A model generated the notes under the pieces. The model was not told the DNA's origin and searched no databases. It saw nothing but the letters and a program-made list of their open reading frames with translations. A stretch of DNA of 64,000 bases from Synechococcus sp. MU1643 (GTDB lineage Bacteria > Cyanobacteriota > Cyanobacteriia > PCC-6307 > Cyanobiaceae), in contig NZ_VTKY01000003.1 of NCBI RefSeq assembly GCF_020514095.1, positions 1 through 64,000 on the forward strand, in the 5' to 3' direction. The stretch's first letter is position 1. The number at the start of each line of letters is the position of its first letter. A program made the position numbers and the translations under genes. Shown in pieces: positions 55,990-64,000 of this stretch.

Positions 55990-56598
55990 ATGTCTCGTTA
56001 CCGCGGCCCTCGCCTGAGGATCACGCGGCGCTTGGGAGACCTCCCCGGTCTCACCCGGAAGGCCGCCAAACGGTCCTATCCCCCCGGTCAGCACGGCCAA
56101 GCCCGTCGCAAGCGCTCTGAATACGCGATCCGTCTCGAAGAGAAGCAGAAGCTTCGCTTCAATTACGGTGTCTCCGAGCGTCAGCTCGTGCGCTACGTGA
56201 AGAAAGCGCGCGCCCAGGAAGGTTCCACCGGAACCAACCTGCTCAAGCTGCTCGAGAATCGTCTCGACAATGTTTGTTTCCGCCTCGGCTTCGGTCCAAC
56301 CGTGCCCGGCGCCCGTCAGCTGGTGAACCACGGTCACGTCACCGTGAACGGTCGTGTGACCGACATCGCCAGCTACCAGTGCAAGCCTGGCGATGTGATC
56401 GCCATCCGCGAGCGCAAGTGCAGCAAGAAGCTGGCTGAAGGCAACCTCGAGTTCCCTGGTCTGGCCAACGTGCCGAGCCACCTCGAGCTTGACAAGTCCA
56501 AGCTGAGCGCCAAGGTCACTGCCCGCTGCGAACGCGAATGGGTTGCCCTAGAAATCAACGAACTGCTGGTGGTGGAGTATTACTCCAGAAAGGTCTGA
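55990..56598 (+). CDS. rpsD: 30S ribosomal protein S4
   Basis: S4 (202 residues) nucleates 30S assembly and has an S4-type RNA-binding domain ([36 protein letters not shown]). The start [16 protein letters not shown] is typical of cyanobacterial S4. A strong terminator follows 29 bases later. Confidence 0.97.
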   Translation: MSRYRGPRLRITRRLGDLPGLTRKAAKRSYPPGQHGQARRKRSEYAIRLEEKQKLRFNYGVSERQLVRYVKKARAQEGSTGTNLLKLLENRLDNVCFRLGFGPTVPGARQLVNHGHVTVNGRVTDIASYQCKPGDVIAIRERKCSKKLAEGNLEFPGLANVPSHLELDKSKLSAKVTARCEREWVALEINELLVVEYYSRKV

Positions 56599-56627
56599 TC
56601 CAGATCCGCAGTTCAAACCCCACGATG

Positions 56628-56660
56628 CGCAACCCTGGATTCAGGGTTGCGTTTTTTTTT
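56628..56660 (+). terminator. Intrinsic terminator after rpsD, overlapping the DUF4079 start
   Basis: CGCAACCCTG and CAGGGTTGCG form a perfect 10-bp stem with a GATT loop, followed by nine T residues. The best start codon of the next gene, TTG 56659, uses the end of this T-run. Confidence 0.93.
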
Positions 56661-57279
56661 GGTTGATCCCCAGGCACTGCAAGCGCTCACCAGCCACGAC
56701 TGGCTTGGATTAATCCACCCCGTGCTGATGATCCTGTTCGTCTACCCGGTGGTGGGCGCCACGATCCGTCTTGGAATCCTGGCGCGGGAAAAACGATTGA
56801 AGATCAACCCGATCGCCGACACGGTGCCGTTGGAGCACGCGCAGCATGGGGCCTGGGTCACCGGCGGGGTGCTGATGGCGGTGCTGATCGGCCTCGGCCA
56901 CAGCCTCTGGAGCAGCCATCCCCTGGGTCTGGTCGTCACCGGCAGCGCTGTGATGTTCAGCTTCGGACGCCTGCTGGCGAACCGGATGGCCTGGCAGCGC
57001 TATCTATGGGCTATCGCCGCTGCGGTCGGCCTGCTTTTGCTGGGGCTGCAACCCTCCGTAGAGCGGTTCAGCGATGTTCCCTGGAGCCCCCTGTTCTGGC
57101 AGTCCCATTTCTGGATGGGGATGTTGCTCACCACCCTGTTGCTGAGCTCAACAGCGCTGCAGCCCTTGATTGGTCATTCCGTGAGGGCCAGGCGCATTCA
57201 CATCAGCAGCAACCTGCTGGTGGCTTTGCTACTGGCCATGCAAGCGATCTCGGGGACGAGAAATCTGCTGCTGCACTAA
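56659..57279 (+). CDS. DUF4079 membrane protein
   Basis: A membrane protein of about 206 residues with five hydrophobic helices (for example [21 protein letters not shown] and [16 protein letters not shown]-like). The family DUF4079 is widespread in cyanobacteria; no activity is established. No ATG fits; TTG 56659 immediately after the rpsD terminator stem is the most likely start, unless the true start is the in-frame TTG 56647. The stop overlaps maf by 4 bases on the opposite strand. Confidence 0.8.
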   Translation: MVDPQALQALTSHDWLGLIHPVLMILFVYPVVGATIRLGILAREKRLKINPIADTVPLEHAQHGAWVTGGVLMAVLIGLGHSLWSSHPLGLVVTGSAVMFSFGRLLANRMAWQRYLWAIAAAVGLLLLGLQPSVERFSDVPWSPLFWQSHFWMGMLLTTLLLSSTALQPLIGHSVRARRIHISSNLLVALLLAMQAISGTRNLLLH

Positions 57280-57842
57280 GAGAAAGCGGAAAGCTGCTGA
57301 CGCAACCAGGGAAGGCTGAGGCCGATCACGTTGGAGTAACAGCCATCCAAGCCATCGATGCAGAGGCCGCCGCGGCCCTCCAGTGCAAAACCACCGGCAC
57401 ATTGCAGCGGCTCACCACTGGCCACATAGGCCTCGATCTCAGCCTGGCTGAGCGGTGCAAAGCGCACCACCGTCACCACACTCGCCAACACCTCAGGTTG
57501 TCCGTGTCGGATCAGGCAATGGCCCGTCAGCAGTGATCCGCATCCGCCAGCCATGCGCTGCCAGCGCTCCATCGCTTCGGCTGGCCCCGAGGGCTTGCCG
57601 AACACCTGCCCTGCAAAACTGAGCACGGAATCACAGCCCAGCACGGCCGTGATCTCAGCATCGCCTACAGGATCAAGCGTCTGGGCAACAGCCGTGGCCT
57701 TGGCCTGAGCCAGCAATTTCACCAGCTCTGCTGGATCTGCATGCTGAATCTGGTCCTCATCCACACCGCTGACGCGCACCTGATGCTGAACTCCCGCTTG
57801 CTCCAGCAAGCGACGACGCGCCGGCGAGGCGGAAGCAAGCAT
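57276..57842 (-). CDS. maf: Maf-type nucleotide pyrophosphatase
   Basis: Maf hydrolyses modified or canonical nucleoside triphosphates and is linked to septum inhibition. The N-terminal [17 protein letters not shown], central [16 protein letters not shown] (catalytic Asp) and C-terminal [13 protein letters not shown] are present. ATG 57842 gives 188 residues; an upstream in-frame ATG at 57905 adds 21 residues that are not family-like. Confidence 0.93.
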   Translation of the reverse strand: MLASASPARRRLLEQAGVQHQVRVSGVDEDQIQHADPAELVKLLAQAKATAVAQTLDPVGDAEITAVLGCDSVLSFAGQVFGKPSGPAEAMERWQRMAGGCGSLLTGHCLIRHGQPEVLASVVTVVRFAPLSQAEIEAYVASGEPLQCAGGFALEGRGGLCIDGLDGCYSNVIGLSLPWLRQQLSAFS

Positions 57843-57921
57843 GAGCACGGGAACACACCGCAGAACAACGCTCCGTAGGCTGCCAGGGACGGGAGGCTTC
57901 GCCATCGCTCACCCCACCAAC

Positions 57922-58284
57922 TTGCTGGATCGACGCAGCCGTGACCGGGCTTGCCGGGCCATGGGATGCCTGCCCTTCTCTGAAGCCCTTTACCGGGATC
58001 TTCAGCAGCAAGGCCTGGATGCGGGAGACCTCTGGAGCGAACCCGGCCGCTACGGCCGCAAGACACGCTGGTTCCGCAACAGCGAAGCCCTCGAGGACGA
58101 CCTGCGTTGGCTGATCAGCGTGGGCGTGCTGCGCCGCGAAGTGGATGGTCAGGGGCTGACCAGCCGCTTCAGGCTCACCCCCCTGGGTCGCCAACTCCTC
58201 GATGCCGACCCAGCACTCCTGCAGCGTTCGATTCCGGTGCTGGATCGGCTGCGCCACAGCCTGCGTCGGCACTGGCCGCTGTGA
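57922..58284 (+). CDS. Npun_F0494-family hypothetical protein
   Basis: The product (120 residues from TTG 57922) begins [20 protein letters not shown] and continues with a winged-helix-like [18 protein letters not shown] and [14 protein letters not shown], which match the uncharacterised Npun_F0494 family. ATG 57841 would be a longer start but would overlap the divergent maf start, so TTG 57922 is preferred; it leaves 79 bases for divergent promoters. The stop overlaps the cobQ GTG by 4 bases. Confidence 0.72.
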   Translation: MLDRRSRDRACRAMGCLPFSEALYRDLQQQGLDAGDLWSEPGRYGRKTRWFRNSEALEDDLRWLISVGVLRREVDGQGLTSRFRLTPLGRQLLDADPALLQRSIPVLDRLRHSLRRHWPL

Positions 58285-59777
58285 CCGGCAACACGCCGCG
58301 CCCCCTGATGGTGCTGGGCACCTCGAGCGGTGCCGGCAAATCACTAATGACGGCGGCATTGTGCCGGGTGCTCCAACGCCGGGGAGAACAGGCGCTGCCC
58401 TTTAAGGGCCAGAACATGAGCAACAACGCCTGGGTTGATGTTGACGGCGGCGAGATGGCCTACTCCCAGGCCATGCAGGCGTGGGCGGCGGGTCTTGAAC
58501 CCTGCTGCGCCATGAATCCCGTGCTGCTGAAGCCCCGGGGAGACAGCACCAGCGAGGTGATCCATGGGGGCCAAAGCGTGGGAATCGCCCGCGCCGAGCA
58601 CTACTACCGCGACTGGTTCCGCCCGGGTTGGCAGGCGATCCGCACTGGGCTTATGCAGCTCCAGCAGCAATGGCCCCAAGGCCGGCTCGTGCTGGAGGGG
58701 GCGGGAAGCCCTGTGGAAGTGAACCTGCAACGCCGCGACCTCACCAACCTGCGCCTGGCCCAGTACCTGCGGGCCAACTGCCTGTTGGTGGCCGACATTG
58801 AGCGCGGCGGCGTCTTTGCCCAGATCGTTGGGACGCTCGCTTTGCTGCGCCCGGTGGAACGCCCGCTGATCAAAGGCATCCTGATCAACCGCTTCCGCGG
58901 CCGGCGGGAACTGTTTGACGAGGGTCGCCGCTGGCTGGAAGCCAACACCGGTGTCCCGGTGTTGGGAGTGATGCCCTGGTTGAACGAGCTGTTTCCACCA
59001 GAAGATTCCCTCGATCTGCTGGAACGCAAACCCACCCGGGGAGCCACCGATCTGGAGATCGCAGTGCTGCGGTTGCCCTCCTTGAGCAACTTTTCCGATC
59101 TCGATCCGCTCGAAGCCGAAGCCAGCCTTAGGCTGCGCTGGATTCAACCCGGAGAACCCCTGGGCGAGCCGGATGCCGTGATTCTTCCGGGAAGCAAACA
59201 GACGCTGCGAGATCTGGAGGCATTGAACAGCTGTGGACTGGCCGATCAACTCCGGACCTACGCCCGCGCTGGGGGATCCGTCCTGGGCATCTGCGGCGGA
59301 ATGCAGATGCTCGGCAGAAGCTTGAGCGATCCGGAGGAACTGGAGGGCACGGATCAGAGGGGGGCCCAGAACGGCTTGGGACTCCTGCCCCTGGAGACCA
59401 CCTTCAGCGGCACAAAACGGTTGAGCCAGCGCAGCGTCGATGGCCTCTGGCCGATGGAGACGCCGCTGAGCGGATTTGAACTTCACTTCGGAACAACCAC
59501 CCCGGATCCCGGTCTTCAGCCCCTAAGCAGCGACCCTGGTTTGGGTTGGTGGGCTCCCGGCCCTAAGGGGTCGAGCGTGGTGGGCACTTACCTGCACGGC
59601 TTGCTGGACAACGGCCCATGGCGACGGGCCTGGCTCAACAGGCTTCGCGATCAACGGGGGCTGCAACCGTTAGCCAACGATCCCAAGAACCACAGCGCCC
59701 ACCGTGATCTATTGCTCGATCGCCTGGCAGATGCCTTCGAGCAACATGTGAACCTCGCTCCGTTGCTCCAGCCATGA
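58281..59777 (+). CDS. cobQ: Cobyric acid synthase CobQ/CbiP
   Basis: A glutamine-dependent amidotransferase that adds four amides to adenosylcobyrinic diamide. The N-terminal dethiobiotin-synthetase-like domain has [32 protein letters not shown] and [15 protein letters not shown]; the C-terminal class I glutaminase has the catalytic Cys in [11 protein letters not shown] and His in [14 protein letters not shown] 58281 fits the family start. Length 498. The stop overlaps the ferredoxin start by 4 bases. Confidence 0.95.
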   Translation: MTGNTPRPLMVLGTSSGAGKSLMTAALCRVLQRRGEQALPFKGQNMSNNAWVDVDGGEMAYSQAMQAWAAGLEPCCAMNPVLLKPRGDSTSEVIHGGQSVGIARAEHYYRDWFRPGWQAIRTGLMQLQQQWPQGRLVLEGAGSPVEVNLQRRDLTNLRLAQYLRANCLLVADIERGGVFAQIVGTLALLRPVERPLIKGILINRFRGRRELFDEGRRWLEANTGVPVLGVMPWLNELFPPEDSLDLLERKPTRGATDLEIAVLRLPSLSNFSDLDPLEAEASLRLRWIQPGEPLGEPDAVILPGSKQTLRDLEALNSCGLADQLRTYARAGGSVLGICGGMQMLGRSLSDPEELEGTDQRGAQNGLGLLPLETTFSGTKRLSQRSVDGLWPMETPLSGFELHFGTTTPDPGLQPLSSDPGLGWWAPGPKGSSVVGTYLHGLLDNGPWRRAWLNRLRDQRGLQPLANDPKNHSAHRDLLLDRLADAFEQHVNLAPLLQP

Positions 59778-60013
59778 CTTCGATTCCTGTGCGCTGGCCC
59801 GATGGGAGCACAACCCACGAAACCATTGGCCAGGACTGGTTGGTGGCCGCCAGTGGAGCGGGCATCAGCATTTCCACCGGTTGCCTTGGGGGCAGCTGCG
59901 GGGCCTGCGAGATCGACGTGAACGGCAAAACGGTGCGTGCCTGCATCAGCACCATTCCGGCGTCGAAATCAGCGAAACTCACCGTTGAAATCGCAACCGA
60001 CCCGCACTGGTGA
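59774..60013 (+). CDS. [2Fe-2S] plant-type ferredoxin, short form
   Basis: A 79-residue ferredoxin domain. Cluster cysteines are in [12 protein letters not shown] and RACIST, giving the spacing CX4-5CX2C...C. The protein is shorter than PetF and may be a specialised electron carrier. It is translationally coupled to cobQ and to the ClC gene by 4-base overlaps; the reason is unclear. Confidence 0.88.
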   Translation: MTSIPVRWPDGSTTHETIGQDWLVAASGAGISISTGCLGGSCGACEIDVNGKTVRACISTIPASKSAKLTVEIATDPHW

Positions 60014-61236
60014 CTCCCCTTCGCCTCAGCCTGATAGCCCTGCTCACCGGCGCCTTGAGCGGCGCCGGCGTGGCTGTTGTGATGGGTTCGATCGGCGGCT
60101 TGATCCAGCTGCTCTGGGGAGACCCAGTGCTCGAGGGCTTGGATCGCGGCCTTCCCCTGGGCTGGTCGCTGCTGATCTGCGGCGGCAGCGGTTTGATCCT
60201 TTCGCTGCTGCATCGCCCCTGCCCCACCACATTGCTGCCTGAGCTCCGGGAGACCCTGAACGATCTGAATCATCCGGATCAGGCTCCGAAGCGCGATGAA
60301 GGCCGTGGTCTTCTTGGAGCGACCTTGGCCCAGATCGGTGGAGGTGCCGTCGGACCGGAAGCCCTAATGAGCCGCATGGCCGCACTGATCAGCCAAAGGA
60401 TTTGGCGTGGTCGTGACCAAAAGCTTCAGCAGGCAACAGTGGCAGGGAGCCTCGCCTTTTTCGGAGCTCCTTTACTGGGGGGGGCTGTGGTTAGCGGGGG
60501 CTCTCACCCAAACAGCGGCAGGCAGACATTCCTCGACCGCTGGTTGCCTGGCAGCCTCGGCGGTGTTGCCGGGTTTGCCGCCTTCAATGGCTTGGGAACC
60601 GCCAGCGGTGGATCGCTGCAACGGCTCCAATACACCTGGCCCAACAGCCTGGGGGAAGATCTCGGCACCCTCAGCGCAGGCCTGTTGGGGGGAGTGATTG
60701 GTTGCGGCTTGGGCTGGCTGTTGCTGCAGTGGCGAGGCTGGCTAGAGCAGCGCCAACTCCTGGCCCGATGGCCCTGGTGGCCGCTGCTGACCGGTCTGCT
60801 GTTGGGCGCCTGTATGCACTGGTTACCGTTGGTTCCCTTTGCAGGGGAAGACCAGCTGCGGCCCCTGCTGGAGGGCCAGAACTCAAGTGAGGCCTGGGTC
60901 CTACTCCTCTCCGCGATCGTAAAACTGCTGATGCTGGGCCTTTGCCTGGAAACCGGCTGGCGCGGAGGGGTGTTCTTTCCCTTGTTCCTGGTCGCCTGCG
61001 CACTTGGGATGGGACTCCACCTGCTGCTGCCGGAGCTGGGCAGCCTTGGCAGCTGGTGCGGCTCCCTCACAGGTGCGTTGTACCGCTGCGTGCTTCCTGC
61101 ACCCTTGGCAGTTCTTGTTCTCGGGGTTGCCCTCCTGAAGGGCCACGGCACAGCCGGCCTGCTGATGGGCCTCGGCATGGCGCACCTGATCAGGTGCCGT
61201 TCTGAGCTGGATGGTGGCCCTCCACTTCGCCCTTGA
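60010..61236 (+). CDS. ClC-family chloride channel/transporter, divergent
   Basis: A 408-residue membrane protein with about ten helices in the ClC arrangement. It keeps [16 protein letters not shown] near the second half (equivalent to the GIFAP motif), but the usual GREGP gating glutamate position reads [10 protein letters not shown], so the Glu is displaced. It is co-transcribed with ferredoxin and cobQ. Its last 47 bases overlap the convergent cbbX. Confidence 0.82.
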   Translation: MTPLRLSLIALLTGALSGAGVAVVMGSIGGLIQLLWGDPVLEGLDRGLPLGWSLLICGGSGLILSLLHRPCPTTLLPELRETLNDLNHPDQAPKRDEGRGLLGATLAQIGGGAVGPEALMSRMAALISQRIWRGRDQKLQQATVAGSLAFFGAPLLGGAVVSGGSHPNSGRQTFLDRWLPGSLGGVAGFAAFNGLGTASGGSLQRLQYTWPNSLGEDLGTLSAGLLGGVIGCGLGWLLLQWRGWLEQRQLLARWPWWPLLTGLLLGACMHWLPLVPFAGEDQLRPLLEGQNSSEAWVLLLSAIVKLLMLGLCLETGWRGGVFFPLFLVACALGMGLHLLLPELGSLGSWCGSLTGALYRCVLPAPLAVLVLGVALLKGHGTAGLLMGLGMAHLIRCRSELDGGPPLRP

Positions 61237-62095
61237 ACACACGGCTGGCCCGGATATCTCCCTCCTCAAGGGTGGTGAGGTCCTGCTTGGTGAGGGCTTC
61301 CCCCATGCGCGAAAACAACCGGTTGGCCTGGCGCAGACGGGCCCGGTCCAAGGCATTGCGAACCGAGCGCGCATTCGCGAAGAAAGGCAGCTGACGCCGG
61401 CGCGAGACGTACTCAAAAAAAGCTGTCTCGGCCTTGGCACTGAACTGGTAGTGCTGTGCCTCCAGGAGCAGGCCTGCGATCGCCATCAACTCGTCGTTGC
61501 TGTAGTCGGGGAAATCGAGATGGTGAGCCACCCTTGAGGACAGGCCTGGATTGGAGCTGTAGAAGGTCTCCATCCGATCCCTATAGCCCGCGAAGATCAC
61601 CACCACGTCGCTGCGCCGGCTCTCCATCTCTTGCAGGAGAATCTCAATGGCTTCGGCGCCGTAATCGCGTTCGTTGTCTGGTTTGTAGAGGTAGTAGGCC
61701 TCATCGATGAACAGCACACCCCCCTGGGCGCGCTTGAGCATCTCCTTGGTTTTTGGGGCGGTGTGCCCCACGTACTGACCTACGAGATCGTCGCGGGTGG
61801 CCGTCACCACATGGCCTTTGCGCAGGTAGCCCAGGCGATGCAGGATTTGCGACATCCGCTGCGCCACGGTGGTCTTACCGGTACCGGGATGGCCGGTGAA
61901 CGACATATGCAAACTGGGCGCGGTGCTGGGCAACTCCAGCTGCTGCCGTGCCTGATCCACCAGCAGCAGGGCAGCGATCTCACGAATCCGCGTCTTCACC
62001 GGCGCCAAGCCGATCAGTTCACGGTCCAGTTGGTCCAACACCTCAGCCAAACCGGAATCGGCGTAGGCAGAAGCCAGATCAACCGAGGAGGGCAT
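61190..62095 (-). CDS. cbbX: CbbX-type AAA+ Rubisco activase
   Basis: An AAA+ ATPase of 301 residues. Walker A is [14 protein letters not shown], Walker [12 protein letters not shown], and [17 protein letters not shown] and [17 protein letters not shown] complete the fold. CbbX-type proteins remodel inhibited Rubisco by threading the large-subunit C-terminus. The acRAF-like and chpX genes lie immediately upstream, supporting a carboxysome role. Confidence 0.92.
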   Translation of the reverse strand: MPSSVDLASAYADSGLAEVLDQLDRELIGLAPVKTRIREIAALLLVDQARQQLELPSTAPSLHMSFTGHPGTGKTTVAQRMSQILHRLGYLRKGHVVTATRDDLVGQYVGHTAPKTKEMLKRAQGGVLFIDEAYYLYKPDNERDYGAEAIEILLQEMESRRSDVVVIFAGYRDRMETFYSSNPGLSSRVAHHLDFPDYSNDELMAIAGLLLEAQHYQFSAKAETAFFEYVSRRRQLPFFANARSVRNALDRARLRQANRLFSRMGEALTKQDLTTLEEGDIRASRVFKGEVEGHHPAQNGT

Positions 62096-62330
62096 CGATC
62101 TCTGCTGTGAAGGCGCGATCGGCTTCGCTCAGCTGGGCCTCCGGGCCGTCATCCTCCGGGCGGATCGTGATGTTCACGTAGGTGCGCCCGAAGCTGATGT
62201 CAGGAAAGCGCTGGGTCGCCTCGCTGTGCTCGCCAAGCTTGTCGAGAAAATCGCGGGTGGCGTCGTAGCTGTCGAACTCGAAACGACACTCGAGGCATAC
62301 GGGTCGTTTCCGCTCCTGCCACTGATTCAT
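62079..62330 (-). CDS. acRAF-like (pterin-4a-carbinolamine dehydratase-like) Rubisco assembly factor
   Basis: An 83-residue protein: [39 protein letters not shown] and [19 protein letters not shown]. Length and fold resemble the PCD-like acRAF of alpha-carboxysome organisms, which aids Rubisco assembly. Catalytic dehydratase histidines are largely absent. Its stop overlaps the cbbX ATG by 17 bases; chpX is 34 bases upstream. Confidence 0.82.
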   Translation of the reverse strand: MNQWQERKRPVCLECRFEFDSYDATRDFLDKLGEHSEATQRFPDISFGRTYVNITIRPEDDGPEAQLSEADRAFTAEIDALLG

Positions 62331-62364
62331 CAGAGCCCCCGTTCAGCCTGAACCTGCTGAAAAC

Positions 62365-63501
62365 TTAGAGGAGCGCCACCCGCTGACAGCCCATCAGGCG
62401 CCCAGACCAAGCCTCAGCGTAGGCCCGATTGGCGGCCTGCTGCTCAGGATCATCGGAATCCAGCGGATGAGGCATCGTGCCGGCGATGGCGGCATTGGTG
62501 ACGCAGAACATCGACTTCTGGAAGCTGACGCAGATCTGAACGTGCACATCGGTCTGTCCACGGCCATTGTTTTCGTACCAAAGGCTTAGTTCTTCGGGTA
62601 GGTGGCGGTACATGTCCTGCATGCAGAGGCTGGGGGGAATCCCCGCACCCATGCTGGGAATCGGATCGGCGTAAAGGGCGCCGTACTTGAAATCACTAAT
62701 GTCCGGTGAGATCTGCCGGGCTTGGGCGTTGTACGACACCGTTCCCAGGAAAGGCATGCCGCGGAAAAAGACAGCCTCCACGTAGGGCACCGCCACATCC
62801 ACAAGGAAGGTGAGACCCGCCTCGGGGGGGAGGACCCAGATCTCTTCACCACCGATAGACACCTTGTATTCAATCGGGCTTCCCGCCGCCGCTACCAAGC
62901 CATCACGGATGTGATGCACCACATCGTTCACGCAGGTGACTTCTTTGATCGCGTAACGACGGGCTAGGTCGACAAAGATGTCACTCATGACCCGCCAGAA
63001 CAGACCGAGGCAATAAATGGTGGTGAGTGAACGGATGGCCTCGGGGGCGAAGTCGGGATAGAGGCGGTTGTTCAGGGCCAGCAGAGGGTCGCGCGCCGAC
63101 TTGCACTTGATGATCCGCTGGCAGGCCTCTGCAAATTCAGGAGTATCGAGATAAGCATCGAGCCCGCCGGTGCCATGCCAGAACATCGCCTTCTGGCAGT
63201 ACTCGGCGTACTCGAAGTTGATCCGATCCCCCATGAGGTGGGTCCAGAAGCGCTTGAGGCTGAACCCCTCATGGAAAAAGCGGAACACCGGGAAGGGATT
63301 GAGCATCTGCTGCTCGCCCTGATCCACAAGGTTCTTGCTGTATGCATCCAGAACCAGGCCATAGCTCTCGAGCACATTCACCACCTGCAACAGATGGTCG
63401 GGGGTGTCCTTGAGCAGCGGAGTATCGCTGAGCAGACGACGGATCAGCTCCTCCTGATTCGGCAGAACCGGGGGGTGCACGGGGGTCGCGGTCGGGGTCA
63501 T
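62365..63501 (-). CDS. chpX: CO2 hydration protein ChpX/CupA-type
   Basis: A CO2 hydration (Chp/Cup) protein of 378 residues, part of the NDH-1MS CO2-uptake complex that converts CO2 to bicarbonate. Recognised segments are HEGFSLKRFWTHLMGDRINFEY, FWHGTGGLDAYLDTPEFA, CVNDVVHHIRDGLVAAAGSPIEY and SFQKSMFCVTNAAI. It overlaps the ndhD stop by 4 bases, so they are one transcript. The assignment to ChpX (CupA) rather than ChpY is by family similarity. Confidence 0.9.
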   Translation of the reverse strand: MTPTATPVHPPVLPNQEELIRRLLSDTPLLKDTPDHLLQVVNVLESYGLVLDAYSKNLVDQGEQQMLNPFPVFRFFHEGFSLKRFWTHLMGDRINFEYAEYCQKAMFWHGTGGLDAYLDTPEFAEACQRIIKCKSARDPLLALNNRLYPDFAPEAIRSLTTIYCLGLFWRVMSDIFVDLARRYAIKEVTCVNDVVHHIRDGLVAAAGSPIEYKVSIGGEEIWVLPPEAGLTFLVDVAVPYVEAVFFRGMPFLGTVSYNAQARQISPDISDFKYGALYADPIPSMGAGIPPSLCMQDMYRHLPEELSLWYENNGRGQTDVHVQICVSFQKSMFCVTNAAIAGTMPHPLDSDDPEQQAANRAYAEAWSGRLMGCQRVALL

Positions 63502-64000
63502 GACATATCTCCGGTGATCAGGCTGAGGCCCGTGGTGGCTGCCTCACTGAGGTTCGAGAGCAGCTCCGGAGCGAGGCCAAGCACCAGCACACCGAGGCTG
63601 AGGGCGATGGCCGGAGCCTGCTCCCGCAGCTCCACGCGATCGAGGATACGGGGATTCACCACCTCGCCAGGGGCGATCGCCAGGCGACCAAAGAAGGCGC
63701 GGTTGACCAACAGCAGGAAATACACCGCCGTCAGGCCCGATCCCACCATCGAAAGCAGCGTGGCCAGGGGAAAGGGCTGGAGGCTGCCGCGGAAAATCAG
63801 GAATTCGGAAATGAAGCCGGCCATGCCAGGAATTCCGGCACTGGCCATCACGCCGATGATCATCAAAGATCCAGTCAGCGGCAGGCCGCGCTGGGGATTG
63901 AGCAGGCCACGCAACACGTTGAGGTCGCGGGTGCCGGTCTGGGCGTAAACGACACCCACCACCAGGAAGAGCACTCCGGAGATCAGGCCATGGCTAACCA
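63498..64000 (-). CDS. ndhD: NAD(P)H-quinone oxidoreductase chain 4-like (NdhD), 3' part
   Basis: Only the last about 167 residues are in the window; the gene continues beyond position 64000. The membrane segments LFLVVGVVYAQTGTRDLNVL and GSLMIIGVMASAGIPGMAGFISEF are typical of the antiporter-like NdhD family. With chpX next to it, this is probably the NdhD3/D4-type subunit of the inducible CO2-uptake complex. Confidence 0.9.
   Translation of the reverse strand, partial: VSHGLISGVLFLVVGVVYAQTGTRDLNVLRGLLNPQRGLPLTGSLMIIGVMASAGIPGMAGFISEFLIFRGSLQPFPLATLLSMVGSGLTAVYFLLLVNRAFFGRLAIAPGEVVNPRILDRVELREQAPAIALSLGVLVLGLAPELLSNLSEAATTGLSLITGDMS

Noticed and set aside
58344-59486. 380-codon minus-strand open frame
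   Set aside because: Antisense to cobQ, which has both synthetase and glutaminase motifs.

Overview
The window reads as chromosome of a marine picocyanobacterium, most likely a marine Synechococcus (subcluster 5.1-like). Supporting signs are a nickel superoxide dismutase with its SodX protease and a NicO-type nickel transporter, chlorophyll synthase ChlG, a PetP-like protein, the paired clpR-clpP genes, very tight gene packing with ATGA/GTGA overlaps, moderately high GC, and at the right edge the alpha-cyanobacterial CO2-concentration genes cbbX, an acRAF-like gene, chpX and ndhD. The assignment is inferred from gene content, not from a database search.

Layout. 1-3.4 kb: a decayed NAD(P)H-hydrate epimerase/dehydratase gene containing a 14-C run, mnmA and lnt with overlapping 3' ends, and a phasin-like protein. 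3.4-5.6 kb: FKBP isomerase, sodN, an intrinsic terminator, sodX and the NicO transporter, which form the NiSOD module. 5.6-13.7 kb: trpC, lpdA, a SpoU methyltransferase, tRNA-Leu(CAG), murA, tRNA-Leu(CAA) followed closely by argD, folC and a lumenal pentapeptide-repeat protein. 13.7-19.1 kb: a minus-strand catabolic-looking stretch (GlcD-type oxidoreductase, cytosine-deaminase-like amidohydrolase, DUF4359; then, past tRNA-His, a DgcN/DUF1611 and dipeptide-epimerase pair). 19.2-25.2 kb: miaB, a division/wall block (ddl, small protein, ftsQ, ftsZ), SRP RNA on the minus strand, panB. 25.2-25.9 kb is nearly gene-free, with hairpins, a small ORF and a candidate short transcript with its own terminator.

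25.9-33.9 kb: hemW, a PIN-TRAM protein, clpR-clpP, ilvC, cobD/cbiB, and two polysaccharide genes. 33.9-36.2 kb is a relic zone: a hypothetical ORF, a P-loop gene split by a stop codon, tRNA-Ser(CGA) and a broken comEC. 36.2-46 kb is housekeeping (glyQ, menG, hisF, petP-like, chlG, PBP1A, rsmB, an alkyltransferase-like gene, trmH, dppC-like permease). 46.2-50.8 kb: a histidine-kinase remnant, lepA, an SMR transporter, mqo, nfu and a frameshifted gamma-glutamylcyclotransferase. 50.8-52.6 kb is a small accessory island. 52.6-61.2 kb: a class V aminotransferase, murE, yidD, rpsD, DUF4079, maf, and a coupled Npun_F0494-cobQ-ferredoxin-ClC chain. 61.2-64 kb: cbbX, acRAF-like, chpX and the 3' part of ndhD.

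Functional themes. Peptidoglycan and division genes are spread over the window (murA, ddl, ftsQ, ftsZ, PBP1A, murE, maf). Cobamide synthesis appears twice (cobD/cbiB, cobQ). Two nickel/oxidative-stress genes flank SodN. Rubisco maintenance and CO2 uptake genes are adjacent. Against this conserved background, six genes are visibly decayed (nnr, P-loop NTPase, comEC, histidine kinase, gamma-glutamylcyclotransferase, and an unidentified 3' remnant). I saw no CRISPR array, insertion sequence, integrase, prophage or rRNA operon. The observations most worth following up are the terminator placed inside the sodX start region, a matching arrangement at rpsD/DUF4079, the DgcN-DgcA pair, the candidate short transcript near 25.7 kb, and the accessory island near 51-52 kb.
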